From an uncultured Alphaproteobacteria bacterium (GTDB lineage Bacteria; Pseudomonadota; Alphaproteobacteria; UBA9655), in assembly GCA_937967795.1 (NCBI GenBank), contig CALBSK010000097.1:1-42385 (forward strand): DNA of 42,385 bases, in the 5' to 3' direction. Below, one piece after another: positions 26,378 through 34,205 of this stretch (the first letter of the stretch is position 1; the number at the start of each line of letters is the position of its first letter). The position numbers and the translations under genes are program-made. The notes beneath the pieces are model-generated. The model was given only the letters and a program-made list of their open reading frames with translations, searched no databases and was not told the DNA's origin.

Positions 26378-27744
26378 GTTACGAGCTTTATGTCTTCTGG
26401 TTTACAGTTAAGCAAGCCGCTCTTTCCACCCTTTTCACTATTCCTTTGGGTGTTTTGATTGCTCGTGCTATCGTGTGGAACAATACCTACAAACCTGCAC
26501 AGATTTGTTTAAAGATTTTAGGACTTCCCCTCATCACCCCCGCCCTCGTAGGAATATTGGGGTTTATGAGTTTAGCAAGTCCCTTTTTTAATATTTATAG
26601 TCTTCTCGGTATTATTGCCGTTCATGTGGTTGTTTACAGTCCTTTCGTTGCTCTTTTTATGATTAATGCCTGGCGATTCATTCCGGAAGAGCATTATCGT
26701 TTATCTATTCAACTTCATTTTTCTTCGGTACATGTTTTTAAGTTTGTTGAAGTTCCTCAATTACGCAAACCTCTTTTAGAAATCTCTTGGGTTTGTTTTT
26801 GTCTATTTCTGAATAGCTTTACGACCATCATGATTTTAGGGGGGGGGCCTCAAAAAACAACCCTAAGCGTGGCCCTTTATCAATCGTTTTTCTTTTTTTA
26901 TGATTCTAAACAAGGGGTTAATTTTGCAAGCGTTCAGCTTCTTCTTACTTTAAGTCTTGCCATCTTCACGATTGTTTTTAAAGTTCTTCCTGTGGGATCT
27001 TCTTTAAAAGCACCTGCCTTTCCCAATCTGTCTGCTCCCTTTCAAAAACCCATCATATGGCTTGCGGGGATGCTGGTTTTTCTTCCTTTAAGTGTGGTGA
27101 TCGTGCCTTCTCTTATGATTCTCCCTCAGACGCTCTGCAATCCTCTTTTATGGAAATCCTTTCTCAAGAGCTTGTCTTTAAGCCTTTTTATTGGTCCCAT
27201 TAGTGTCATACTGACTCTTTGCTTGGTAAGGTATGAAACCCTTTTTACAAAACCTCTTGCCTCTCTTTATCTTTTGGTTCCACCGGCCTTTATCAGCACT
27301 CTTTTATTTATCTTTTCCCTTAAGTTTCCTCAACTCTCACCCGAGGTTTTTCTTATCATCATACAACTCTTTATCATCTTGCCTTTTTCTTTTCGTTTGC
27401 TCCGAGGGCCTTATACGTCTCTTCAAGCTATTTATAGGCCTACGGCCATAAGCCTTGGATTATCTCAATGGCAACGGTTTCATCTTATTGAAGGGCCCCT
27501 CTTAAAAAAGCCCCTTGCAACGATTTTAGGACTCGGATGTGCCTTATCTTTAGGAGATTTTCAATCCCTCGCTTTTTTTGAGAGCCCTGAGATTCCCGGA
27601 CTTTCTCACCTTCTTTATCAACAAATGGTTCGTCAATTTGATGAAGGGATGGGCACAGCATTCATTTTATTGTTTTTATGTTTTTTTCTTTATCAACTCC
27701 CCTCTTGGATTTTGAGGATTTATGACCGGACTTTGCCTGCATAA
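26374..27744 (+). CDS. thiP: Thiamine ABC transporter, permease
   Basis: 456 aa, about 12 hydrophobic helices in two homologous halves as in ThiP. Each half has a docking loop (LSIQLHFSSVHVFKFVEVPQ in the first; AISLGLSQWQRFHLIEGP in the second). The GTG start at 26374 overlaps the thiB stop (GTGA). Somewhat shorter than the roughly 530 aa of enteric ThiP. Confidence 0.92.
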   Translation: MSYELYVFWFTVKQAALSTLFTIPLGVLIARAIVWNNTYKPAQICLKILGLPLITPALVGILGFMSLASPFFNIYSLLGIIAVHVVVYSPFVALFMINAWRFIPEEHYRLSIQLHFSSVHVFKFVEVPQLRKPLLEISWVCFCLFLNSFTTIMILGGGPQKTTLSVALYQSFFFFYDSKQGVNFASVQLLLTLSLAIFTIVFKVLPVGSSLKAPAFPNLSAPFQKPIIWLAGMLVFLPLSVVIVPSLMILPQTLCNPLLWKSFLKSLSLSLFIGPISVILTLCLVRYETLFTKPLASLYLLVPPAFISTLLFIFSLKFPQLSPEVFLIIIQLFIILPFSFRLLRGPYTSLQAIYRPTAISLGLSQWQRFHLIEGPLLKKPLATILGLGCALSLGDFQSLAFFESPEIPGLSHLLYQQMVRQFDEGMGTAFILLFLCFFLYQLPSWILRIYDRTLPA

Positions 27745-28426
27745 TCTTATTTTTGAGCGTCAAGGCTTTTCCTTAGACATTTCTGCCACCCTTCCTAAGA
27801 GATCAAGGACTCTTCTTGTAGGTGCAAGTGGAGCTGGCAAAAGCACGCTTTTGTCTTTAATTGCCGGCTTTCACACTCCTCAAAAAGGAACCATTCTATG
27901 GGAAGGAAGGGACATTACGAATCTTTCTCCTCAGAAACGTCCTCTTACTCTCCTTTTCCAAGATCACAACCTTTTCCCTCATTTGACGCTCTGGCACAAC
28001 GTTGCCTTAGGACTTAAACCTTCCTTAAAACTAGACAATAACGAAAAAGGCAAGATTCAATATATTTTGGGAAAAATGGGAATTTATACCTTAAAAGAAA
28101 GGTATCCTTTTGAACTTTCAGGAGGGGAAAGACAACGTGCAGCTTTGGCACGCAGTCTTTTGCGGGAAATGCCTCTTTTACTTCTAGATGAACCTCTTGG
28201 TCCGCTGGGGCCAGGCCTAAGAAAAGAAATGTTAACTCTCCTCACTCACATAGCTGAAGAGTTTAATCTAACCCTCCTTCTGAGCACTCATCAACCTGAA
28301 GAAGCCGCAGAACTTGCGAACCACATGCTTTTTATCGAAGAAGGAAAAATTTTAGAGGAAGGGAACCCCTCCCATCTTTTGAAGGGATCATCTCATCCCC
28401 AACTCAAAATTTATTTGGGGTGCTGA
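27722..28426 (+). CDS. thiQ: Thiamine ABC transporter, ATPase
   Basis: A 234-aa ABC ATPase with Walker A GASGAGKST, Q-loop LFQDHNLFPHLT, signature LSGGERQR, Walker B LLLLDEP, a D-loop altered to LGPLGPGLR, and H-loop STHQP. It overlaps thiP by 23 bases, giving a tightly coupled thiBPQ operon under the TPP riboswitch. Confidence 0.93.
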   Translation: MTGLCLHNLIFERQGFSLDISATLPKRSRTLLVGASGAGKSTLLSLIAGFHTPQKGTILWEGRDITNLSPQKRPLTLLFQDHNLFPHLTLWHNVALGLKPSLKLDNNEKGKIQYILGKMGIYTLKERYPFELSGGERQRAALARSLLREMPLLLLDEPLGPLGPGLRKEMLTLLTHIAEEFNLTLLLSTHQPEEAAELANHMLFIEEGKILEEGNPSHLLKGSSHPQLKIYLGC

Positions 28427-28495
28427 CAAAGGTTTTCATCCCTAAAAGCTTATGGTAAACTCCTTCGTATTATTAACCAATGAGTTGATTTCTCG

Positions 28496-28972
28496 ATGGA
28501 AAAATTGCCAATGACCGCAGGGGGCCTTGAACGGCTTCAAGAAGAACTAAAACATTTAAAAAATATTGAACGCCACGCCGTGATCAAAGCGATTGCAGAA
28601 GCGCGTGAGCATGGGGATCTTTCTGAAAATGCAGAATATCACTCGGCTCGAGAACGGCAAGGGTTCATCGAGGGACGTATTAAAGAACTCGAAGATAAAG
28701 TTGCACGGGCAGAAGTCATTGATGTTTCAAAATTATCTGGAAAAGACATTAAATTTGGGGCAACTGTCACTTTAGTTGATGATGAAACAAGTGAAAAGAC
28801 CACCTATCAAATCGTTGGCGTTGATGAAGCGGATATTAAACAAGGCCTTTTATCTATTAGCTCTCCTCTCGCAAGAGCATTGATTGGAAAATCAATAGGG
28901 GATACTTGCGATATTACGACCCCAGGAAAAGGCCATAAATCTTATGAAATTCTCGAGGTGATCTATCGTTAA
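28496..28972 (+). CDS. greA: Transcription elongation factor GreA
   Basis: A 158-aa GreA. The N-terminal coiled coil carries the catalytic acidic tip (GDLSENAEYHSARERQ), which enters the RNA polymerase secondary channel and induces cleavage of backtracked RNA. The C-terminal FKBP-like domain shows FGATVTLVDDE, YQIVGVDEAD and SPLARALIGKSIGD. Full length; separate from thiQ by 69 bp. Confidence 0.95.
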   Translation: MEKLPMTAGGLERLQEELKHLKNIERHAVIKAIAEAREHGDLSENAEYHSARERQGFIEGRIKELEDKVARAEVIDVSKLSGKDIKFGATVTLVDDETSEKTTYQIVGVDEADIKQGLLSISSPLARALIGKSIGDTCDITTPGKGHKSYEILEVIYR

Positions 28973-28994
28973 TTCTTCTAAAGCTTGGGTCCTT

Positions 28995-29891
28995 GTGGAT
29001 GAGAATCGCCCCTTTCTAGAAACCCAATGCTTAGGAATTATAGAGGCGATGGATATGCCCGCCCAACTCCACAGAGTTTCATTACCTTTTTTTTGGCAAA
29101 TGTTACCTTTGTGGCTAACGCCAAACCTCTTACCCAAAGTTCGTTCAACACCTAAACCCTTGAAGTTTCCTTTACCTTCATTTGTAATATGTGGAGGAAA
29201 AGTTGCCTTAAAAATGGGAGCATATCTCAAAAAAAAGAACAAAACTTTTGCCGTAGCTTTAAAGGGGAATCCTTCTTTTTTTCATAAAGTGATTATCGAA
29301 AGCGACGAACAAGAAGAAAAAGAAAATACGATTCACACATTGGGTCCCGTTCATCGTGTTCATCCTGAGGTTCTCTTGTCAGCACGCACGAAATTTTACC
29401 GTAAGATTGACACTTTCTCTAAACCCCGCGTAGGCGTTTTTTTAGAAGGAAGTGAATCTCTCGACCCCTTGATAGAAATTCTTAGAAGTCTCCATAAGAA
29501 AACTCCTTTTAGCCTCATGATTCATGGAAAAACTCTTTCCGAAGAAAAGAAGCAGCAGCTAACGTTGGAAGAAATTCCTCACCTTCTCTGGAATGGTCAA
29601 GGAGAAAACCCCTATCTAGGATTTTTAGCTCATGCAGAGGCGATTATTGTAAGCAATCGCTCTTCCCTTATGGTAGCGGAGGCAACGGCCGCTGGCCTCC
29701 CTCTTTTTATTTATCCTTCTTGTTCACCAGATTCTTATGTCCAGACGCTCATTCAAAAAGGATATGCGTCTTTATTGACGTCTCATTCATTTCTTTTCTC
29801 GTCTTCCGTCCTGCCACCTCTTCAAGAAACCCATAGAGTAGCCCACATTTTGAAGCAGGCTTATGTTGACATTCGTCGAGGGTTTCTCTAA
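28995..29891 (+). CDS. ELM1 / GtrOC1-type family protein (DUF1022)
   Basis: 298 aa from the first standard start (GTG 28995). It belongs to the 'mitochondrial fission ELM1' family, a glycosyltransferase-B-like protein common in alphaproteobacteria: VICGGKVALKMGAYLKK, then PRVGVFLEGS, and the C-terminal SNRSSLMVAEATAAGLPLFIYP that resembles a nucleotide-sugar site. Family members usually begin with a WVLxD motif; here AWVLVDENRP is encoded across and upstream of the GTG, and the frame is open only back to 28962 with no ATG, GTG or TTG. Either a rare start codon (ATC 28965, GTT 28968) is used or the N-terminus is shortened. Molecular function is not established. Confidence 0.75.
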   Translation: MDENRPFLETQCLGIIEAMDMPAQLHRVSLPFFWQMLPLWLTPNLLPKVRSTPKPLKFPLPSFVICGGKVALKMGAYLKKKNKTFAVALKGNPSFFHKVIIESDEQEEKENTIHTLGPVHRVHPEVLLSARTKFYRKIDTFSKPRVGVFLEGSESLDPLIEILRSLHKKTPFSLMIHGKTLSEEKKQQLTLEEIPHLLWNGQGENPYLGFLAHAEAIIVSNRSSLMVAEATAAGLPLFIYPSCSPDSYVQTLIQKGYASLLTSHSFLFSSSVLPPLQETHRVAHILKQAYVDIRRGFL

Positions 29892-29936
29892 CGCTTGTGG
29901 ACATCCCTCAATCTAGGTCATCAAATTTTTCATCAC

Positions 29937-30878
29937 TCAAGAAGGAAAGATAATTTTATTTTCTTCCTCAATCCATTTCAGAAAATCTTCTTTCCACGTG
30001 TAGAGATGTGTAAAAAACGCATCCTTATATATATGAGGGGCGTATTTTATACCTTCGCTAAAGCCCTCTTTAAATTGGTCTATTGTTATATTTTTATATA
30101 AATTTACAGATTTATTTGTAAATAACTTATCCTTGCACCATTTTTTAATAATATCCTTGGATTCTTCTCGCCTCTTTACATTATATATATCCTCAAAATC
30201 AATTAAAATAGGTTTAATTTCTCCTTTAACTCGATGAAAAAGAACATTATAATTATTATGATCTACTGATCCTAGGCAAAACCTAAAAAGAAAAAGATGA
30301 CTTCTATCTTCCAAAGATAATTTTTCTAAATTTGTGATTATATTATCATTGTCACTATTATTGTCTTCTACTAAAAATTGAATAGAATAACTTTGAGTAG
30401 GTTGTTCAGAAAACGCTTTATTAAATGCAACGTAATTTGGCGGAACGAGCCTATTAAGCCCCAAAATTTTACTCATTTTGTAAGCTGCATTTTCAGCGCA
30501 CACCGCTTCAATGCCATGCGGCCTGATATTTAAATCATAAGTTTTTAGGAGGCACTTAGCATAATCTTCATTGATTCCATTATGAAAAAGCCCAATTGTA
30601 AAATACGTTTTTAAATCGTGGCGCCATCCTTTTGGTTTATTGACTCCTAGGCGTCCACTATCTATATAATCTGTAAACCTTACAATACTTTCTGGGATTA
30701 GCGTCTTCATCCGTGCTTCTAAATCACAGAGTTCAGATTCAAAAAGTTCTGGGTTATTTACTTTATAGACAGTAGGGGTAACAACTTTCTTTTCTTCTTT
30801 TTCCTCCATGGCATAAGATGAAGAAGAAAGCAATGTCCCCATAAGTATTAAAGAAATAAACAGATGCACGTTTTTCAT
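29937..30878 (-). CDS. Exported protein with a kinase-like catalytic signature
   Basis: 313 aa with a clear Sec signal peptide (MKNVHLFISLILMGTLLSSSSYA, cleavage after Ala23) and a charged start EEKEEKK. The centre reads like an atypical kinase fold. A Lys (Lys112 in CLLKTYD) and a Glu (Glu129 in CAENAAYKMSKILGL) could be the ion pair; FLVED (158-162) could be a hinge; Asp206 and Asn211 in VDHNNYNVLF fit Dx4N; Asp227 in ILIDFED fits the metal-binding Asp. This is an order of motifs, not a demonstrated homology. The gene is more AT-rich than its neighbours and isolated on the minus strand, which suggests transfer. A secreted effector kinase is possible; an unrelated fold is not excluded. Confidence 0.6.
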   Translation of the reverse strand: MKNVHLFISLILMGTLLSSSSYAMEEKEEKKVVTPTVYKVNNPELFESELCDLEARMKTLIPESIVRFTDYIDSGRLGVNKPKGWRHDLKTYFTIGLFHNGINEDYAKCLLKTYDLNIRPHGIEAVCAENAAYKMSKILGLNRLVPPNYVAFNKAFSEQPTQSYSIQFLVEDNNSDNDNIITNLEKLSLEDRSHLFLFRFCLGSVDHNNYNVLFHRVKGEIKPILIDFEDIYNVKRREESKDIIKKWCKDKLFTNKSVNLYKNITIDQFKEGFSEGIKYAPHIYKDAFFTHLYTWKEDFLKWIEEENKIIFPS

Positions 30879-31142
30879 ACTAACAACTCAACAATAATGA
30901 TTCTGTGATGATCTTTATATTATTTTGTTCTTTTAGGTCAAGAAAAAAATCCACAGTAAAATTCACAGGATTGGACGAGCTCCAAAATCTCAATCCAAGT
31001 CTCCTAAATCTTCTCTATACGTCCAGGCAAGGTTACTTTAAAAAAATGAAGAAAATTCTGCGCAATCCTTCTTGACAGGGAGCAGGTCTTTCCTTCATTA
31101 CTAAAGCTAGAGGTTAACATAAAAAGTCTTAAGGAGAAATTT

Positions 31143-31202
31143 TTGACTTTTATCCTACCTATAGCATTCTCTAAAGTTGCATTTCTTAATAAGCGCGGCT
31201 AA
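31143..31202 (+). CDS. Possible 19-codon leader peptide
   Basis: TTG start preceded by TAAGGAG at an optimal distance; it encodes MTFILPIAFSKVAFLNKRG and then TAA. The stop codon lies in the loop of a strong hairpin (see next feature), 65 bp before the symporter start. The arrangement resembles a leader peptide, but the amino-acid content shows no run of one residue. Speculative. Confidence 0.3.
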   Translation: MTFILPIAFSKVAFLNKRG

Positions 31203-31224
31203 GCTGCGCATTCCTATTTTTTCC
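31193..31224 (+). terminator. Hairpin, possible attenuator before the symporter gene
   Basis: Stem GCGCGGC (31193-31199) / GCTGCGC (31203-31209), loop TAA, six Watson-Crick pairs and one G-U. It is followed by an interrupted pyrimidine tract ATTCCTATTTTTTCCC. It could terminate transcription entering the symporter gene or act as a leader attenuator. Confidence 0.4.
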
Positions 31225-31266
31225 CTTTTTTAATCTATCTTTTACCAACTTTGAGAAAGCATTGTT

Positions 31267-32610
31267 ATGTGTCGTATTGACCCACTCTTTTGTATTTTAG
31301 GAGCTATTGAATCCTTTTATTGGAGTTATATTGGCTTTTCTGTTGTAATTGCAGCAGGAGTTTACTTTTCCTTTCGATCTAATTTTTACCAACTTAAAGT
31401 TCTTTCACACCCCCTGCGTACCATCAAGGCTGTTCAAAAGTCTTCCGAAGGCGGGGGGGGAATTAGCCCCTTTCGGGTTTATTTTGCGTCCGTGGGTGGC
31501 ATGGTCGGTCTGGGAAACATTGTGATTGTTGTTACGGCTGTAATAATGGGAGGGCCTGGCGCTCTTTTTTGGCTTTGGCTTGCCGCTTTTTGCGGGACGC
31601 TTATTAAATATGCTGAAATCTATTTAGGAATGAAATTTCGAATCGATGATGATCAAGGAGGACATCATGGAGGACCTATGATTTACTTACAGAAAGCCTT
31701 TCGAAATAAATATTTATCACGATTTATTCCTATCATTTTCTGTTCTCTTTTGGCCATTTATGGCATCGAGATCTCTCAATTTGTTATTGTTGCAGATATT
31801 TTAACAGATGTTTCGCATCTTCCTCGCTTCTTTGTTTTAGGAAGCGTCCTTGTTTTAACCCTTTATGGTGGATTCGGTGGGATTCGTCGATTAGCGAATA
31901 TTGCCACAACCTTAATGCCTCCCTTTATCGTGGGATATATTGGATTATGTCTTTATGTGATTGCTTTTCATGTGACAGAACTCCCTTATGTGTTAATCGA
32001 TGTTTTCACATCTGCTTTTACGGGTCATGCAGCCGTAGGTGGGTTTGCAGGCAGCAGTATGATGATAGCTCTTCAATTAGGAACGGCTCGCGCTGTATAC
32101 TCAGGGGATTTAGGCATCGGATATGACTCAATTATTCAAAGTGAATCAAAATCCCGAGACCCAGCCACACAAGCCTGCCTTTCGATCTTTGGAGTTGCAA
32201 CGGATGCTTTGATTTGTACCTTGAGTATCCTTGTGGTTCTCGTAACGGGACTCTGGAAAACAGAAGTTGAAGCTTGTCATGCGGTCTCTCAAGTCTTCTC
32301 TCAATTTTTCCCCCATGTCGAGATTTTTATGGCTATTCTTATTTTTATTGCAGGATATACAACTCTGATTGCTTACTTAGCGGTGGGAGAAAAAGCCATG
32401 CGTTGGCTTTTTCCTAAATGGGGACGTCGCGTATATTTTGTGTGTGCCACTTTTGCCTTTATTTGTTTTTCATTTCTTGATCAATGCCATGCCATAACAG
32501 TGATGGGTCTTTCAGGGGGCCTTTTAGTGCTTACAAACTTATTGGGAATCTGGAAGCTGCGCAATGAGATCGTCTTCAAAAATGAGCTGATAGAGGCTCA
32601 ATCTTCATGA
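31267..32610 (+). CDS. Sodium:alanine/glycine symporter, AGCS family
   Basis: 447 aa, about 10-11 hydrophobic helices. AGCS signatures: SPFRVYFASVGGMVGLGNIV, GGPGALFWLWLAAFCGT, KYAEIYLGMKFR, GGPMIYLQKAF, and the C-terminal domain AVYSGDLGIGYDSIIQSES. It imports small amino acids with Na+. Its last 13 bases overlap the convergent response-regulator gene. Confidence 0.9.
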   Translation: MCRIDPLFCILGAIESFYWSYIGFSVVIAAGVYFSFRSNFYQLKVLSHPLRTIKAVQKSSEGGGGISPFRVYFASVGGMVGLGNIVIVVTAVIMGGPGALFWLWLAAFCGTLIKYAEIYLGMKFRIDDDQGGHHGGPMIYLQKAFRNKYLSRFIPIIFCSLLAIYGIEISQFVIVADILTDVSHLPRFFVLGSVLVLTLYGGFGGIRRLANIATTLMPPFIVGYIGLCLYVIAFHVTELPYVLIDVFTSAFTGHAAVGGFAGSSMMIALQLGTARAVYSGDLGIGYDSIIQSESKSRDPATQACLSIFGVATDALICTLSILVVLVTGLWKTEVEACHAVSQVFSQFFPHVEIFMAILIFIAGYTTLIAYLAVGEKAMRWLFPKWGRRVYFVCATFAFICFSFLDQCHAITVMGLSGGLLVLTNLLGIWKLRNEIVFKNELIEAQSS

Positions 32611-33476
32611 ATAGGTGAAAGCGCAAGATGGGAGAGGGCGGAGGGGTGTTCAAGAATCACGGCATTTCCTAAGGTAAGAAGTTCTGTTGAAGAGGACGTG
32701 AGGAGAATTTTCTCTTCTGAAGTCATATGGTAAACTCTAAATTCTCCATTGGTTTTATAGGAGAAAACATGGGAACCCCCATGATATTGCCCTACCAAGA
32801 CGTGCGCCTTTAACGATTTGTTTACTTTGTAAAGTCTTTCTTCAAAACTCGTTAAAAAGAGATCAGAATTTTCATATAAACTCCCCTTTAAAAGCCCATG
32901 AACCGCACTTGTCGCCAATTCTAAAGGAAGTGGAGAAGGAAGAACAAAAACACCTAAAACTATTATCCAAGACGAGGAACATAAAGGGAAAGAATCCCAT
33001 AAAATAATAGGCTTCCTGGAAGAATTTCTCAAGGTCACGCCTTCTGGAAAGCCTTGAGTCAACTCGTGTTGATAAATCGAAAGGAGAGAGGGAAAACCCT
33101 CATCTTGCTTTAAAGCCTGTAAAATAGTTTCCCCTAATTCATTAAAATCAACGGGCTTTGTGACAAAATCAAAGACACCTTTATTCATGGCGGAACGTAA
33201 ACTTTTAATATCTCCATAAGCTGAAACAACAATGGTTTTAGGAGACGGGCTAAACTCTTTCAGTTTATCCAAAAGGGTAAGACCATCCATTCCAGGCATA
33301 TTAAGGTCCGACACAACCACGGCAATATCGGGCTCTTTCTTAATAAGATCTAAAGCTTCTTGCCCATTTCGTGCAAATAGAAGGTCAAAAGCTCCATTCG
33401 CCATTTGTTTACGAAATTTTTGCTTCGTTAGCAGTTCAATATCGGGTTCGTCATCTACAAATAAGACTTTTACCAT
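32598..33476 (-). CDS. Response regulator with a degenerate PP2C/SpoIIE-like output domain
   Basis: 292 aa from the ATG at 33476, chosen because AGGAG lies just upstream; a longer frame from 33506 has no such site. Residues 1-115 form a complete receiver: Asp8-Asp9, phospho-acceptor Asp57 (VVSDLNMPGMDG), Ser85 and Lys107 (TKP). Residues 120-292 are not a DNA-binding domain. The pattern LATSAVHGLLKGSLYEN, FEERLYKVNKSLKAHVLVGQY and SHVFSYKTNGEFRVYHM recalls the second half of PP2C/SpoIIE phosphatases as in RssB, without the metal-binding aspartates, so it is probably a protein-binding pseudo-phosphatase. No histidine kinase is nearby. Confidence 0.75.
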   Translation of the reverse strand: MVKVLFVDDEPDIELLTKQKFRKQMANGAFDLLFARNGQEALDLIKKEPDIAVVVSDLNMPGMDGLTLLDKLKEFSPSPKTIVVSAYGDIKSLRSAMNKGVFDFVTKPVDFNELGETILQALKQDEGFPSLLSIYQHELTQGFPEGVTLRNSSRKPIILWDSFPLCSSSWIIVLGVFVLPSPLPLELATSAVHGLLKGSLYENSDLFLTSFEERLYKVNKSLKAHVLVGQYHGGSHVFSYKTNGEFRVYHMTSEEKILLTSSSTELLTLGNAVILEHPSALSHLALSPIHED

Positions 33477-33527
33477 ATAACTCCTACATATTTTTCTTAT
33501 GAGCATACATAAAACAAAGCTTTAATA

Positions 33528-33778
33528 CTATAATTGCGTGGGCATTTGAGCCCGTTGTGTAAAGGACTCCCACTCCCAAACAGGAAATTCTTGAAAAGTA
33601 AGATTTTGTTCTCCTGCATAAATTGACAATTCTATCTCTTATCCAGCGTCATGGGGCACCACTTTACTAAATTGTACACATATTCAGTTTGAAATGTTCT
33701 CAAAGATTGAATTTCAAAAGAAATCTGGTTGTCTCCTCTTTCTTTCAAGGTCAATTTCCAATCCCTGATAATCTCTCC
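33528..33778 (-). pseudogene. Degraded protein-coding remnant upstream of the response regulator
   Basis: Two protein-like stretches on the minus strand join end to end in different frames. From 33778: GEIIRDWKLTLKERGDNQIS, then a further 17 residues to EYVYNLVK. After a frameshift near 33657-33670 the text continues VVPHDAG, an in-frame TAA (33639-33641), then EIELSIYAGEQNLTFQEFP and on to MPTQL and a final stop at 33528. Non-AT-biased residues (W, H, G, Q) in both parts argue for a former gene. It is oriented like, and 51 bp upstream of, the response regulator. Family not recognised. Confidence 0.5.
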
Positions 33779-33944
33779 AAAAATAAATATATTGATTAAA
33801 TCAAATAAAAAATATGTTAAAGAAATTAAAAAATATCTTGTGATGAGTTTTATCTTTTAATTGCAAGAAGTTATTTCATTTTACGCCTTGAAGAGGGTCT
33901 TTTCCATGTTAAAAGGAAAACCGAAATAAGCGAAAAGGGGAACA

Positions 33945-34205
33945 ATGGAAAACCTTAAAATTTTAAGAAAGCGTCTCCTTTATCAAAGTCAGTATCGGGG
34001 GATGCGCGAGATGGATTGGCTTTTAGGCGGGTTTGCAAAAAAATATATCCATAAAATGGGGCATGAGCAATTAAAGCAATTGGAAGCCCTTCTTGCTTTT
34101 CCAGACCAAGATCTCTATGGTTTATTCTTTGAGAAAAACCCAATTCCCCTTCAAGTTGCAGACTTACTTATGAAAAAAATTCAAGATTTTATGGATCATC
34201 CATGA
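33945..34205 (+). CDS. sdhE: FAD assembly factor SdhE (succinate dehydrogenase assembly factor 2)
   Basis: An 86-aa SdhE/Sdh5 protein with the diagnostic RGxxExD motif as RGMREMD near residue 19 and the helical remainder (LLGGFAKKYI, LEALLAFPDQDLYGLFF). It promotes covalent FAD attachment to SdhA. Its stop overlaps the mfd ATG by four bases (ATGA), the usual sdhE-mfd pair of alphaproteobacteria. Confidence 0.93.
   Translation: MENLKILRKRLLYQSQYRGMREMDWLLGGFAKKYIHKMGHEQLKQLEALLAFPDQDLYGLFFEKNPIPLQVADLLMKKIQDFMDHP

Larger units (their letters stand above)
30879..31266. other. Long intergenic region
   Basis: 388 bp. It holds the upstream region of the minus-strand kinase-like gene, a TTGACA hexamer at about 31072 without a good -10, and on the right the candidate leader ORF and hairpin described separately. 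Short minus-strand phrases between 30930 and 31100 look protein-like but are broken by stops every 15-25 codons; I could not assign them. Confidence 0.4.

Noticed and set aside
30930..31110. Protein-like minus-strand fragments (for example MKERPAPCQEGLRRIF) in the spacer
   Set aside because: Stops every 15-25 codons in all frames and no recognised family; possible remnant of a mobile or repeated element, but not supportable here.
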